Positions 46,347-55,511 of a DNA stretch of 64,000 nt are shown here, piece after piece. The stretch covers positions 3,100,001 through 3,164,000 of the forward strand of contig CP107049.1 of assembly GCA_025736915.1 (NCBI GenBank), read 5' to 3'. Below the pieces are notes generated by a model that saw nothing but the letters and a program-made list of their open reading frames with translations, did no database searches and was not told where the DNA came from. The stretch is from Acinetobacter nosocomialis. GTDB taxonomy: Bacteria; Pseudomonadota; Gammaproteobacteria; Pseudomonadales; Moraxellaceae. The translations under genes were made by a program, and so were the position numbers. Position 1 is the stretch's first letter; the number at the start of each line of letters is the position of its first letter.

Positions 46347-47705
46347 TCAAAGTGATTTATCTAATCTTAAAATTTTATATAAACCAAGCATTAAAGTAAT
46401 CCAGATTGGAATCAAAATTACCGATTCTTTAAAACCTTGAGTCCACATAATGTATAAAATCATGCCGATAAAAACGAGCACGACATAATTGCTTAAAGGT
46501 GAAAATAGAGCAGGGAACTTGGCAACTTTGCCTTCAAGTTTCATAGCTTTTTTAAACTTTAAGTGGGTAAAGCTAATGATAGCCCAGTTTAAAACTAAAG
46601 CTGCAACAGCCATATACATAAGATGGCTTAAAGCTTCTTCTGGTACAAAATAGTTAAGTAAAACACATCCAAAAATCAGAATAGAAGAGAAAACAACAGC
46701 GGCTGTTGGCACGCCTTGTTTACTTACTTTTGCAAAAACTTTTGGGGCATTACCTTGGACCGCTAGTCCGTACAACATACGGCTGTTGGCATACATGCCG
46801 CTGTTATAAACTGAAAGTGCAGCAGTCAAAATAATAAAGTTAAGTAAATGTGCCGCCCAACCAATACCAAGCTGACTAAAAATCATGACAAATGGGCTTT
46901 TATCTAAACCACCAAGGTCTAGTTGGTTCCAAGGAATAAGCGACATAATAATTGCAAGGGAAGCCACGTAAAAAATTAAGATTCGAAAAATAACTTGGTT
47001 AATGGCTTGCGGAATACTTTTTTCCGGATTCTCAGCTTCAGCAGCGGTCATTCCAATCAGTTCAATACCGCCAAATGCAAACATTAAAAAGGCGAGCATA
47101 TAAAACAAACCCGAAAAGCCATGTGGGAAAAATCCGCCATGCTGCCATAGGTTTGAAAAGCTCGCTATAGAGCCGTTGCCTGCTGTAAGCAATAAATATA
47201 AGCCAAACACAATCATTGCAATGACTGCGGTAACTTTAATAATGGCTAACCAAAATTCAGATTCGCCATAAAATTTAACATTGCCTAAGTTCAAGCACGT
47301 GACCAGTACAAAGAAAAATAAAACCGAAACCCACGCAGGTATATGAGGCCACCAATAATGCACATATTTAGCTACGGCGGTAAGCTCAGTCATAGCCACT
47401 AAAATGTACACTACCCAATAGTTCCAGCCCGATAAAAACCCGGGGAATCTTCCCCAGTATTTTTGTGCAAAGTAACTAAAGGAACCGACCACAGGTTCTT
47501 CTACGATCATTTCACCCATTTGGCGCATAATTAAAAATGCGACCAAACCGACAATGGCATAACCTAAAATAATAGAAGGGCCAGCAGACTGGATGACTTG
47601 TGCAGAGCCTAAAAATAAACCTGTCCCGACAGCGCCACCCATAGCGATTAGCTGGATGTGGCGATTTTTAAGTCCGCGTTTTAATTGGGAAGATGAGTTG
47701 CTCAA
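46347..47705 (-). CDS. AroP-like aromatic amino acid permease
   Basis: Inner-membrane amino acid/proton symporter of the APC superfamily, 452 residues, twelve hydrophobic segments. It closely follows AroP/PheP: QLKRGLKNRHIQLIAMGGAVGTGLFLGSA at the N-terminus, GWNYWVVYILVAMTELTAV, FAFGGIELIGMTAAEAENPEKSIP in TM6 and ALSVYNSGMYANSRMLYGLAVQGNAPK. Substrate is inferred to be Phe, Tyr or Trp, although ProY-like permeases look similar. It is last in a minus-strand run of amine-metabolism genes. Confidence 0.85.
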   Translation of the reverse strand: MSNSSSQLKRGLKNRHIQLIAMGGAVGTGLFLGSAQVIQSAGPSIILGYAIVGLVAFLIMRQMGEMIVEEPVVGSFSYFAQKYWGRFPGFLSGWNYWVVYILVAMTELTAVAKYVHYWWPHIPAWVSVLFFFVLVTCLNLGNVKFYGESEFWLAIIKVTAVIAMIVFGLYLLLTAGNGSIASFSNLWQHGGFFPHGFSGLFYMLAFLMFAFGGIELIGMTAAEAENPEKSIPQAINQVIFRILIFYVASLAIIMSLIPWNQLDLGGLDKSPFVMIFSQLGIGWAAHLLNFIILTAALSVYNSGMYANSRMLYGLAVQGNAPKVFAKVSKQGVPTAAVVFSSILIFGCVLLNYFVPEEALSHLMYMAVAALVLNWAIISFTHLKFKKAMKLEGKVAKFPALFSPLSNYVVLVFIGMILYIMWTQGFKESVILIPIWITLMLGLYKILRLDKSL

Positions 47706-47796
47706 AATATATGCGCTGAATAAAAAAAAGCTGATGCTATTGTAATAGATTGGCTAGGGATAACCTAATTTGAAAAGGATTTTACTCAGCTAAATA

Positions 47797-47832
47797 AAAA
47801 AGGATCCGTACAAAGCTATACGAATCCTTTTT
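47797..47832 (-). terminator. Terminator of the PuuB-like gene
   Basis: AAAAAGGATCCGTA (47797-47810) pairs with TACGAATCCTTTTT (47819-47832) with one mismatch, giving a U run on the minus-strand transcript. Confidence 0.7.
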
Positions 47833-47855
47833 CTGAAAATTAGTAATTCTATAAA

Positions 47856-49301
47856 TTAGAAAGACACCATTTTGCCCGGGTTAATCATTGCGCCGATACC
47901 ATACATACTTTTTGCGAGTGGAATGACAACGGGAGCAAGGGTACGACCAAACATAATATTTTGATGGTCAATTTTAGATAACATTTCGAAGTCATTAGAT
48001 TGCCCAACAAAGTCATTTGCAATGGCTTTACCAATACGTACCGTCTGTGCAACGCCGTGACCACTCCAGCCGTGAACAGCATAAATCGGGAACTTATTAC
48101 CAAACTTCCGGCTATCGACTGCACCATTTACGGTTAAATCAGTTGTCCCACTCCAGACAAAATCCATTTCTAGATTTTTAATTTGAGGGAAAACCGTATG
48201 AATTCGATGTTCTAGATAATTTAAAGTTTTCTCTGGACCCCAACATGTTCCTGTGCCTTGGCCACCAAACAGTAAACGGTTATTAAACACGGGACGGTAG
48301 TAATCAATCTGGAACTGAGTGTCATAGACTGGATGCTCAAATGGCAGTAGCTCTTTTGTATCAAGCTCTAGTGGGGCAGTCGTCGCGACATAGGTGTAAA
48401 ACGGAATAGTGGTATTGCTTTGTTCAGATAAAAGTTTAAACGAGGCATGGTGTACTGCTAACACCACAGACTTTTTAGCTTTTACGACAGCATTTGCTGT
48501 TTGAACATAAATACCATCTGTTTTTTCTACTATTGAAATAACTTCTGTTTGTTCATAAACAGTACCGCCGTTTTGGCAAAAACCATAAATTAAGCCGCGG
48601 TTTAAAGCCAAGGGATGGATCTGTCCACCTAACTCATCAATTAAACCGCCTGTATAGTAGTCCGACTTAATATAGTCCATAAGTTCGTGCTTACCTACAA
48701 TACGGGTATGGTCTTCGCCTAAATATTTTCGGGCATCGGCACCCTGTGTTAAGCCAACCAAATGTCCTTCATGAACAGCGGCAGTAATATGCCCGTATTT
48801 ACGGTCAAAGTTGAGTTGGTATTTTTCCGAGATATCATCAATGAGTTGCATGGCTTCCGTAGAGGTAAAATGCCAGAGTTTTTTGGCATCTGCATAGCTT
48901 AAGCGATCGGCCATTTCTTGAGCTTCCCAGCGTGCTAAACCTGGGGTAAGTTGTCCGCCATTTCGCCCAGAAGCTGCACTACCAATGCGGTTTTTTTCTA
49001 ATAAAACCGTATCTACACCTTGTTCAGCTAAGTGTAGGGCAGTCGATGAACCTAATAAACCACCACCAATAACCACGACATCACATTCAATGTCAGCATT
49101 TAAACTATCAAAGGTATGCCAATCAGACAGTGAGCTTTCATAGTAGTTGGCTGGGTTATCTACCGATGCATCATTAACCGTGGCTGTATCAAATTTCGCA
49201 TGTTTTGGATTTAACCAGCTCCATTCTTTGCCTACTTGTAGAGATTTACTTGGTTTGTATTCCACATCTTTTAAAAGCTGAGGTTTAGAAATAATTTTCA
49301 T
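47856..49301 (-). CDS. FAD-dependent amine oxidoreductase, PuuB-like
   Basis: A 481-residue DAO-family flavoprotein similar to gamma-glutamylputrescine oxidase. The FAD motif is CDVVVIGGGLLGSSTALHLAEQG, followed by SGRNGGQLTPGLARWEA and the C-terminal FAD contact VHGWSGHGVAQTVRIGKAIA. It would oxidise a primary or secondary amine, giving an aldehyde, ammonia and peroxide. The start at 49301 follows AAGGAA, 19 bases after the permease stop; the longer ORF upstream overlaps that gene. The partner permease and the aldehyde dehydrogenase further upstream fit an amine catabolic route. No gamma-glutamyl ligase (puuA) or hydrolase (puuD) is adjacent, so the substrate may not be gamma-glutamylated. 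Confidence 0.8.
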   Translation of the reverse strand: MKIISKPQLLKDVEYKPSKSLQVGKEWSWLNPKHAKFDTATVNDASVDNPANYYESSLSDWHTFDSLNADIECDVVVIGGGLLGSSTALHLAEQGVDTVLLEKNRIGSAASGRNGGQLTPGLARWEAQEMADRLSYADAKKLWHFTSTEAMQLIDDISEKYQLNFDRKYGHITAAVHEGHLVGLTQGADARKYLGEDHTRIVGKHELMDYIKSDYYTGGLIDELGGQIHPLALNRGLIYGFCQNGGTVYEQTEVISIVEKTDGIYVQTANAVVKAKKSVVLAVHHASFKLLSEQSNTTIPFYTYVATTAPLELDTKELLPFEHPVYDTQFQIDYYRPVFNNRLLFGGQGTGTCWGPEKTLNYLEHRIHTVFPQIKNLEMDFVWSGTTDLTVNGAVDSRKFGNKFPIYAVHGWSGHGVAQTVRIGKAIANDFVGQSNDFEMLSKIDHQNIMFGRTLAPVVIPLAKSMYGIGAMINPGKMVSF

Positions 49302-49320
49302 AGAGAAGTTCCTTAAAAAA

Positions 49321-50652
49321 TTAATAAGCATTACTAATCGCAATACTTTGTTTTTTAATCGTTTTATAAATAAATAGAAGAATGCCTAAAGATAACCAGA
49401 AGCATCCAAAAATGAGTGAAGACGAGTCAAGATTGAGCCATAAGCAAATAATGCTAATGACCGATAAAAGCGGTAAAAATAGGTTTAGAAATTTATTTTT
49501 AAAACCTAAGCGCTGTTTATCTTTAATATAAAATTTCATAAAAACTGAGAAGTTGACGGCCGTAAAAGCAACGAGCGCACCAAAACTGATCAGACTTACG
49601 ACTTGAGCTAAATCTAAAAAAATAGCCGACATTGAAATAAGCCCGACAAATAAAACCGAGAAAAATGGCGTACCTAAAGAGCTATGGATGGTTCCAAAAT
49701 ACTTTTTAGGGAAAATATTGTCGGTGCCCATTATATACAGTAAACGCGAAGCACTGGCATGTGAGGCCAGACCTGAGGCGACTGTGTTCATAATTTGGCC
49801 GCATAAAAATATTGACTGGAATAAAGCACCACCGACATAAAGCACAATTTCAGGGAGTGCTTCTGAAGGGTGGTGAAAACGAACATTGTTTGGAAAATAA
49901 AGCTGAATAAACCAAGCTGCTGTGAAGAAAATAAGCCCACCAGTAAGTGTTGTTAACATGACTGCTCGGGGAATATTTTTGGTGGGGTGTTTGGTTTCAT
50001 TTGAAAGAGTAGTGACTGCATCAAAACCTAAAAATGAAAAACATAAAACCGAAGCGCCAGCAACGAGCGGTAATAGTGATTGCTGACCGTGCCATAGCGG
50101 AGCCAAGGTCAGCACGTGTTCATAACCTTGAGTTGAGCCAATACCACGAACCACTAAATATACAAAAATGACCATGAGTATGATTGGTGCAAACACAAAC
50201 ACGAGGCTTAGGTTGGCAAGTAGCCGAATACGGAAACAATTAACCAAGGTTACAAGGCCCGCCGATACCAGTACCCAAAACCAGTACGGTAAACTTGGAA
50301 TAAGGGCTGTAAGATAAATTGCAGCCAGTAACACATTAATAAGGGGTAATAACAGATAGTCGAGTAGAGAACACCAGCCAACGAAAAATCCACTTTTAGG
50401 TCCTAAACTTTCAGCAGTATAACTATAGGCCGAACCTGATCTTTCTGAATTTTTACTAAACCTCGCATAGCTCCAAGCGGTGAGCAGCATAGCGCCTAAA
50501 GCGAGTAAATATGCTAGAGGAACATGCCCTTGAGTAATTCCGGAAACAATGCCGAAAGTATCAAAAACCGTCATGGGGGTCATATAGGCAATACCAATAA
50601 TCGTGACTTGCCATAGTGTTAGTTTTTTTAAGGAAGACGCTTTATTTTCCAT
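49321..50652 (-). CDS. PuuP-like APC-family amine/amino acid importer
   Basis: A 443-residue inner-membrane permease with about twelve hydrophobic segments. It resembles putrescine importer PuuP: SSLKKLTLWQVTIIGIAYMTPMTVFDTFGIV at the N-terminus, SGSAYSYTAESLGPKSGFFVGW, and FSFLGFDAVTTLSNETKHPTKNIPRAV in TM6. It imports a polyamine or similar cation by proton symport and is translated just ahead of the oxidase, so the two likely share a substrate. Confidence 0.82.
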   Translation of the reverse strand: MENKASSLKKLTLWQVTIIGIAYMTPMTVFDTFGIVSGITQGHVPLAYLLALGAMLLTAWSYARFSKNSERSGSAYSYTAESLGPKSGFFVGWCSLLDYLLLPLINVLLAAIYLTALIPSLPYWFWVLVSAGLVTLVNCFRIRLLANLSLVFVFAPIILMVIFVYLVVRGIGSTQGYEHVLTLAPLWHGQQSLLPLVAGASVLCFSFLGFDAVTTLSNETKHPTKNIPRAVMLTTLTGGLIFFTAAWFIQLYFPNNVRFHHPSEALPEIVLYVGGALFQSIFLCGQIMNTVASGLASHASASRLLYIMGTDNIFPKKYFGTIHSSLGTPFFSVLFVGLISMSAIFLDLAQVVSLISFGALVAFTAVNFSVFMKFYIKDKQRLGFKNKFLNLFLPLLSVISIICLWLNLDSSSLIFGCFWLSLGILLFIYKTIKKQSIAISNAY

Positions 50653-50847
50653 GTCTTTTCAACCTCAAATTTCGTTGTTTTTGCTTTTCATCCAGAAAGG
50701 CGATGCTATTTTTAGGCCAAAACTTCCCCGTGACCTGAATAAACAAGTCTGATTGAAGAAAGTTTGAACAGTAGCTAGAGGCTTAAAGTGCTATTTCACC
50801 TTGGTGGTACACTAAAGCGAGAATAAAGAACCAATATTCTTTGCTTT

Positions 50848-51561
50848 TTAAATCACGACCAACTGGAAAGACTGACACGGTCGCGAGAAAAACTGTTGAG
50901 CAGTCTTTTCTTTAAATAATGTTCCAGTTCTGATGCTAATGTCGTTTGAAGTAATGACCCGAGATGAATCATTCATAATGACTGCTTTTTGCTTGATATT
51001 TTTGAGTTTTGGCATAAGTAGTTTTTCAAGGGCCGAAACTAAAATATCGGTCGCAATGACACCAATAAACTGATCATGAATCATGACAGGGTGGGCAATG
51101 GTGATGGTATAGGCGCCGTTACAAATATAATCAACGTAAGGGCCATGTATGCACGGGCTTTTATCTTGAGCAGGTTTGTGGAACCATTCAAAAGAGCGGA
51201 AATCTAAAAAGCGCTGCGCATTTTGATAGTTTTCAAGTTTCGCTTGGTGTAATTGATCTTCTTTTTTATACCACCATTCGAGTGTCCAATAGTCTTGTTC
51301 ATCTTGCGTTGCTGGACTATAACTTGCAAAACCAGTTCCTTGACTATAATGGCTCTGATTTAGCGCATTTTTAATTTCCTTCTGCAAAGCGGAGCGTTCA
51401 GAAGTTGAAAGCTTAATATCAGCATTTTTTTCAGATGCATGCTTGGACAGAATTTTACTTGCTTTACTCGCCAGTGTTTCTGTAATTGTTGTTGTTTCCT
51501 CAACAACACTTTTTAATAAATTTTGAAGCTCTTCTATATCTAAATCTAAGTGCTGGGTCAT
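50848..51561 (-). CDS. Stand-alone cache-domain sensor protein
   Basis: A 237-residue soluble protein without a signal peptide or transmembrane segment. The second half resembles a dCache/PDC sensory domain (YTITIAHPVMIHDQFIGVIATDILVSALEKLL); the N-terminal 60 residues are helical. There is no output domain, so it may bind a ligand and act through a partner, perhaps the FadR-type regulator encoded 65 bases upstream on the same strand. Cache domains commonly bind amines and amino acids, which fits the locus. Function inferred only. Confidence 0.65.
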   Translation of the reverse strand: MTQHLDLDIEELQNLLKSVVEETTTITETLASKASKILSKHASEKNADIKLSTSERSALQKEIKNALNQSHYSQGTGFASYSPATQDEQDYWTLEWWYKKEDQLHQAKLENYQNAQRFLDFRSFEWFHKPAQDKSPCIHGPYVDYICNGAYTITIAHPVMIHDQFIGVIATDILVSALEKLLMPKLKNIKQKAVIMNDSSRVITSNDISIRTGTLFKEKTAQQFFSRPCQSFQLVVI

Positions 51562-51626
51562 TCCTATAACTCCTAAAATTCCATATTTCTAACTTGATTA
51601 TTGATAAGCCATCTCATTTATTATTT

Positions 51627-52346
51627 TTATTCACTCGATAACTTATACCGAAGCATTTGGTCAGTGAGCATTGAAACTATTTTTCTGGCTTGAATCACAG
51701 CTTCATTTTCATTGTTTTCAACAAAAGATGACAAAAGATGGTGATATTGCTTTACAACTTCACGGTGAAAATCGTTGTCTTGATAAAGCACGGCAATAAG
51801 GGGAGCCCATTCCGCTTGAATGGTGAGTTCCTGATTTGCGAGTCTTGCAGATTGAGCAAATGAGGTGAGTGTCAGCAAACAACGTAAATCAAGCTGTGCG
51901 CGTGTGTCTGCTTCAACGGCTTGTTCAAATTGTTCAATCAACTCTTTTATTTTGCCTAGTTCATATTCTGTGGTTCTTTGAGCGGCCAAATATGCACTAT
52001 GACTTAAAATTGCACTGTGAAACTCGCCTAAATCGGCAAGATACTCATTTGAAGCTTGGCGCAATGGGTGTTGGTTTAACAGTAAATCTGAAGGTAGCTC
52101 ACAAACAAAACTTCCTCCATTTCTGCCGCGACGTGTATCAATTAAACCTTTTACACGTAAAGTATTTAAAGCTTCGCGAACGGTAATGGGTGAAACGCCC
52201 ATTAAGCGTGCTAAATCTGCCTCATTAGGAAGTTGTTCATTGCTTTTGAGCAAACCAGAGATAATTGCATTTTCCAAGCGTTCTACAACTTGTTCCGAAC
52301 GAGTTGCTTGAGCAATAGGTGCAAAAATTATCGTATATGCTGACAT
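51627..52346 (-). CDS. GntR-family regulator, FadR/FCD subfamily
   Basis: A 239-residue transcription factor. The winged helix-turn-helix is SEQVVERLENAIISGLLKSNEQLPNEADLARLMGVSPITVREALNTLRVKGLIDTRRGRNGG at about 17-80; a helical FCD effector domain follows, with His and Asp residues able to bind metal. It sits inside the amine catabolic run and probably represses it; a palindrome before the aldehyde dehydrogenase gene at 54674 is a likely operator. Confidence 0.87.
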   Translation of the reverse strand: MSAYTIIFAPIAQATRSEQVVERLENAIISGLLKSNEQLPNEADLARLMGVSPITVREALNTLRVKGLIDTRRGRNGGSFVCELPSDLLLNQHPLRQASNEYLADLGEFHSAILSHSAYLAAQRTTEYELGKIKELIEQFEQAVEADTRAQLDLRCLLTLTSFAQSARLANQELTIQAEWAPLIAVLYQDNDFHREVVKQYHHLLSSFVENNENEAVIQARKIVSMLTDQMLRYKLSSE

Positions 52347-52405
52347 GGCGAATTCTCTAAAAGCTAAGTCAAAAGACTTAGCTTAATGAAGCGGATAAAT
52401 AATTA

Positions 52406-53176
52406 TTAAAACACGCCATAACCATGGACAGCCTGTTCATCTTCAGGCACAGCTGGTATTGCATCCCAAAGTTCAACAATTTTGCCATTATCTACGCGCC
52501 ATAATTCAAAATAGGCATGTCGATTTCCGGCAATACTACCTTCGGAATGAGTCAATACAAATTGACCATCAGCAATGGAGCGATGCGTTTTTGAGTATAC
52601 CAAACCTTGTCCTTCATTACGGATATTGTTCAAAAAATCAATGACTGCTTTAACGCCATCTCCAATATCTGGACTATGTTGAATGAACTGATCGCCGCGG
52701 GTGTATTCTTTGAAGGCATCGTAATTTCCATCAATTAATGACTTCTTAAAGAAAGATGTCACAATCTCACGGTTTTTTTCTGGATCATGGTGAGTTACGA
52801 TTTCAGTCGGGCCATCTAATTGGGTTCTACCACTTACATTTGGCGCAGCCTCTGCCACAAGTCCATCCCAATGTTCTACAATTTTGCCGTCTTTCACTCG
52901 GTAAATGTCAAAACCAACTAAAGGATTTTCATCTAGACCTTGAAAGCGGCCATGAATTGCAACCAAATCACCATCTGCTAGCACGCGTACAGCTTCGTGT
53001 TGTATATCGGGACAATCTTCTACCAGTTGACGTAAACCTGAAATACCATTTGCAACTAATGGTGAGTGCTCTATAAAGTCTTCAGAAAAATAACGGTCTA
53101 GAGCAGTGGTGTCATGCAAATTAAATAACTCGTGATGGGCTTTAGTCACCAAGTCTTTCATTTCTTGTTTATTCAT
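52406..53176 (-). CDS. Tandem SnoaL/NTF2-like protein
   Basis: A 256-residue cytosolic protein made of two NTF2-like domains, about 1-120 and 130-250. Each repeats the same pattern: a helix pair, FIEHSP or FIQHSPDIGDG, then IYRVKDGKIVEHWDG or LWRVDNGKIVELWDAIPA. SnoaL-like folds act as small isomerases, cyclases, hydrolases or ligand-binding proteins. The position between the aldehyde dehydrogenase and the regulator suggests an accessory role in the same pathway. GGAG precedes the ATG. Confidence 0.8.
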   Translation of the reverse strand: MNKQEMKDLVTKAHHELFNLHDTTALDRYFSEDFIEHSPLVANGISGLRQLVEDCPDIQHEAVRVLADGDLVAIHGRFQGLDENPLVGFDIYRVKDGKIVEHWDGLVAEAAPNVSGRTQLDGPTEIVTHHDPEKNREIVTSFFKKSLIDGNYDAFKEYTRGDQFIQHSPDIGDGVKAVIDFLNNIRNEGQGLVYSKTHRSIADGQFVLTHSEGSIAGNRHAYFELWRVDNGKIVELWDAIPAVPEDEQAVHGYGVF

Positions 53177-53204
53177 TTTGATCTCCTTCCAAAACTCATC
53201 GTTA

Positions 53205-54635
53205 TTATTCGTTTGAACTCATCACGTGTTTAACGCGGGTATATTCTTCAAAACCGTAGCCAGATAAATCTTTACCATAACCTGACTTTTTAAATCCGCC
53301 GTGTGGCATTTCTGCGGTTAAAGGAATATGGGTATTGATCCAAACTGTACCGAAATCGAGTTCACGTGACAGACGAGTCGCACGGGCGTGATCTTTGGTC
53401 CACACACTTGAAGCTAGACCATATTCAACATCGTTGGCTTTTTCAATCGCATCATTTTCATCGGTAAATTTTTGAACGGTAATGACTGGTCCAAAAATTT
53501 CTTTTTGAATGGCTTCATCATGTTGTTTTAAACCACTAATAACAGTCGGTTCAAAATAGAAGCCTGGGCGGTCTGCCTGTTTTCCACCTGTTTCAACTTT
53601 GGCATGAGCAGGTAAGTTGTCGATAAACGCTTTAACATTTTTTAATTGGTTAGCATTGTTGAGTGGACCATATAGAGCGTCTTGATCATCTGGATCGCCA
53701 AAACGAGTATTTTTGGCAGCCTCAACGAGTTTAGCTAAAAATTCATCATGAACAGATTCAGCCACAATGACACGTGTTGCAGCAGTACAGTCTTGGCCTG
53801 CGTTGAAATAGCCTGTTAAAGCAATCATTTCAACTGCTTTATCAAGGTCTGCGTCTTCAAAAACCAGTACAGGTGCTTTACCGCCAAGTTCAAGGTGGGC
53901 TTTCGCTAAATTTGCTGCGGCAGAAGCGGCAACTTGTAATCCGGCACGTACCGAACCAGTAATAGAAACGAGAGCAGGGGTTTTATGTGATACCACTTTT
54001 GAGCCTACCTGTGCTTGGCCTAACACCACGTTAAATGCGCCTTTAGGGAAAAATGGTGCAGCAATTTCTGCCAGTAAAAGGGTACTTTCAGGTGTTGTAT
54101 CACTTGGTTTGAGTACCACTGTGTTACCAGCAGCTAAGGCAGGAGCAATTTTCCAAATTGCCATCATAAGTGGATAGTTCCAAGGAGTGACTTGCCCAAC
54201 TACACCGATGGGTTCGCGGCGAATAGAAGAGGTTAAACCTTCTAAATATTCACCAGTTGCTGAGCCATCGAGTAAACGAGCCGCACCTGCGAAGAAACGA
54301 ACTTGATCTGCCGATACACCCACTTCTTCAGATGCAATTAAGTGTTTTAACTGACCTGTATTGCGGCTTTGAGCTTCAATCAAACGGTCAGCATTTGCTT
54401 CGATAGCATCTGCTAACTTAAGCAATGCTTTTTGACGCATTGATGGTGTACTGCGTCCCCAAATTTTAAATGCTTCTTTTGCAGCGGCATACGCTGCGTC
54501 AACTTCTGCATCGGTTGCATTGGGTGACTGTGCATAAACTTCACCAGTCACTGGGCTCACCAAGTCGAAATAATCATTTGCTTTGCTAGCAACATATTCG
54601 CCGTTAATAAAGTGTTGTAGTTGAGTTTTAGCCAT
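53205..54635 (-). CDS. Aldehyde dehydrogenase, gamma-aminobutyraldehyde-dehydrogenase-like
   Basis: NAD(P)-dependent aldehyde dehydrogenase, 476 residues. Catalytic Glu is in LELGGKAP and catalytic Cys in GQDCTAATR; the cofactor motif TGSVRAG and WNYPLMMAIWKIAPALAAGNTVVLKPSDTTPEST are typical. Overall sequence resembles PatD/YdcW, which oxidises 4-aminobutanal to GABA in putrescine breakdown. With the PuuP-like importer and PuuB-like oxidase downstream it can complete an amine to acid route. First gene of the minus-strand run. Confidence 0.88.
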   Translation of the reverse strand: MAKTQLQHFINGEYVASKANDYFDLVSPVTGEVYAQSPNATDAEVDAAYAAAKEAFKIWGRSTPSMRQKALLKLADAIEANADRLIEAQSRNTGQLKHLIASEEVGVSADQVRFFAGAARLLDGSATGEYLEGLTSSIRREPIGVVGQVTPWNYPLMMAIWKIAPALAAGNTVVLKPSDTTPESTLLLAEIAAPFFPKGAFNVVLGQAQVGSKVVSHKTPALVSITGSVRAGLQVAASAAANLAKAHLELGGKAPVLVFEDADLDKAVEMIALTGYFNAGQDCTAATRVIVAESVHDEFLAKLVEAAKNTRFGDPDDQDALYGPLNNANQLKNVKAFIDNLPAHAKVETGGKQADRPGFYFEPTVISGLKQHDEAIQKEIFGPVITVQKFTDENDAIEKANDVEYGLASSVWTKDHARATRLSRELDFGTVWINTHIPLTAEMPHGGFKKSGYGKDLSGYGFEEYTRVKHVMSSNE

Positions 54636-54673
54636 TTTCTTATACCTTGTCCTTAGGTTTTAACATATAACAT

Positions 54674-54692
54674 ATAATACTATATGTATTAT
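54674..54692. promoter_or_regulatory. Inverted repeat ATAATAC-N5-GTATTAT before the aldehyde dehydrogenase
   Basis: Perfect 7-base arms 39 bases upstream of the aldehyde dehydrogenase start, a good position for the FadR-type regulator encoded at 51627. The remainder of the 318-base gap to 54953 is AT-rich and shows nothing else. Confidence 0.45.
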
Positions 54693-54953
54693 GTTTTAAT
54701 TTTTCTGTCAAATGCCTTGATGAGGGGAATGAGTGAAAAAAGTGAGAATTCAAATCAAATTGAATTTTAAGTTTTTGATTTGATTATTTAAAAAAAATTA
54801 AAAATTTATTGAGGTTTTTAGAGTGGACTGTGGTTGTGATGGTTTTTAATTTTAATAGAGGGTACTTAAGGAAATTTCTTTGTAGGAATGAGAGGGTGAG
54901 CCAAACTTTATGCTTAGCCCATCAATTCTTATTCTTTGAAATCAAAGTCAATG

Positions 54954-55376
54954 TTAGGTTTTATGGCTGGCAAGTAAGATGCTGGTTTCACTATTATAAA
55001 TACCTGAAATATTTCTGATTCTTTCTAAAACTTTGTCAAAGTTTTCTAAGGTGTCAGAGCGTAGCTCGACTAAAATGTCCCATTTCCCATTAGTTTTATG
55101 CAGACATTCCACCGCACTTTCTAGGCGTAGTTCTTTAATCACAGACTGTGCTTTGGTGCCTTCGACCATAATGCTCATCCATGCACGGATAACGTTACGT
55201 TCGGCATTGGGTTTAAAACGAACTGTATAGCCAGTAATGATGCCCGAAGACTCAAGATACTCCATTCTCTTTTTAATGGTTGCTCTTGAGACGTGAACTT
55301 TTTCGGCTAACTCGGTTACAGACATCCGTGCATTATCTTTGAGTAAACCTAAAATAATTTGATCAATATTGTCCAT
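54954..55376 (-). CDS. Lrp/AsnC-family regulator
   Basis: A 140-residue feast/famine regulator. The helix-turn-helix MDNIDQIILGLLKDNARMSVTELAEKVHVSRATIKKRMEYLESSGIITGY occupies residues 1-50 and the RAM ligand-binding domain the rest. The ATG at 55376 gives the normal family length; a longer in-frame ORF from 55493 adds 39 unlikely residues. It is divergent from astC-astA across 135 AT-rich bases and most likely controls them in response to an amino acid. Confidence 0.87.
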   Translation of the reverse strand: MDNIDQIILGLLKDNARMSVTELAEKVHVSRATIKKRMEYLESSGIITGYTVRFKPNAERNVIRAWMSIMVEGTKAQSVIKELRLESAVECLHKTNGKWDILVELRSDTLENFDKVLERIRNISGIYNSETSILLASHKT

Positions 55377-55511
55377 AATGTCATTGTCAATTATCAAATT
55401 GGTAAAAAATAATTCATTTTTTGCTGAATTACAAATTTTGTGAATCAATTTGATTTTGAATAATAGGGGCATTAGCTCACCCGAATAATTCAATTTAATG
55501 GACTAGATAAG

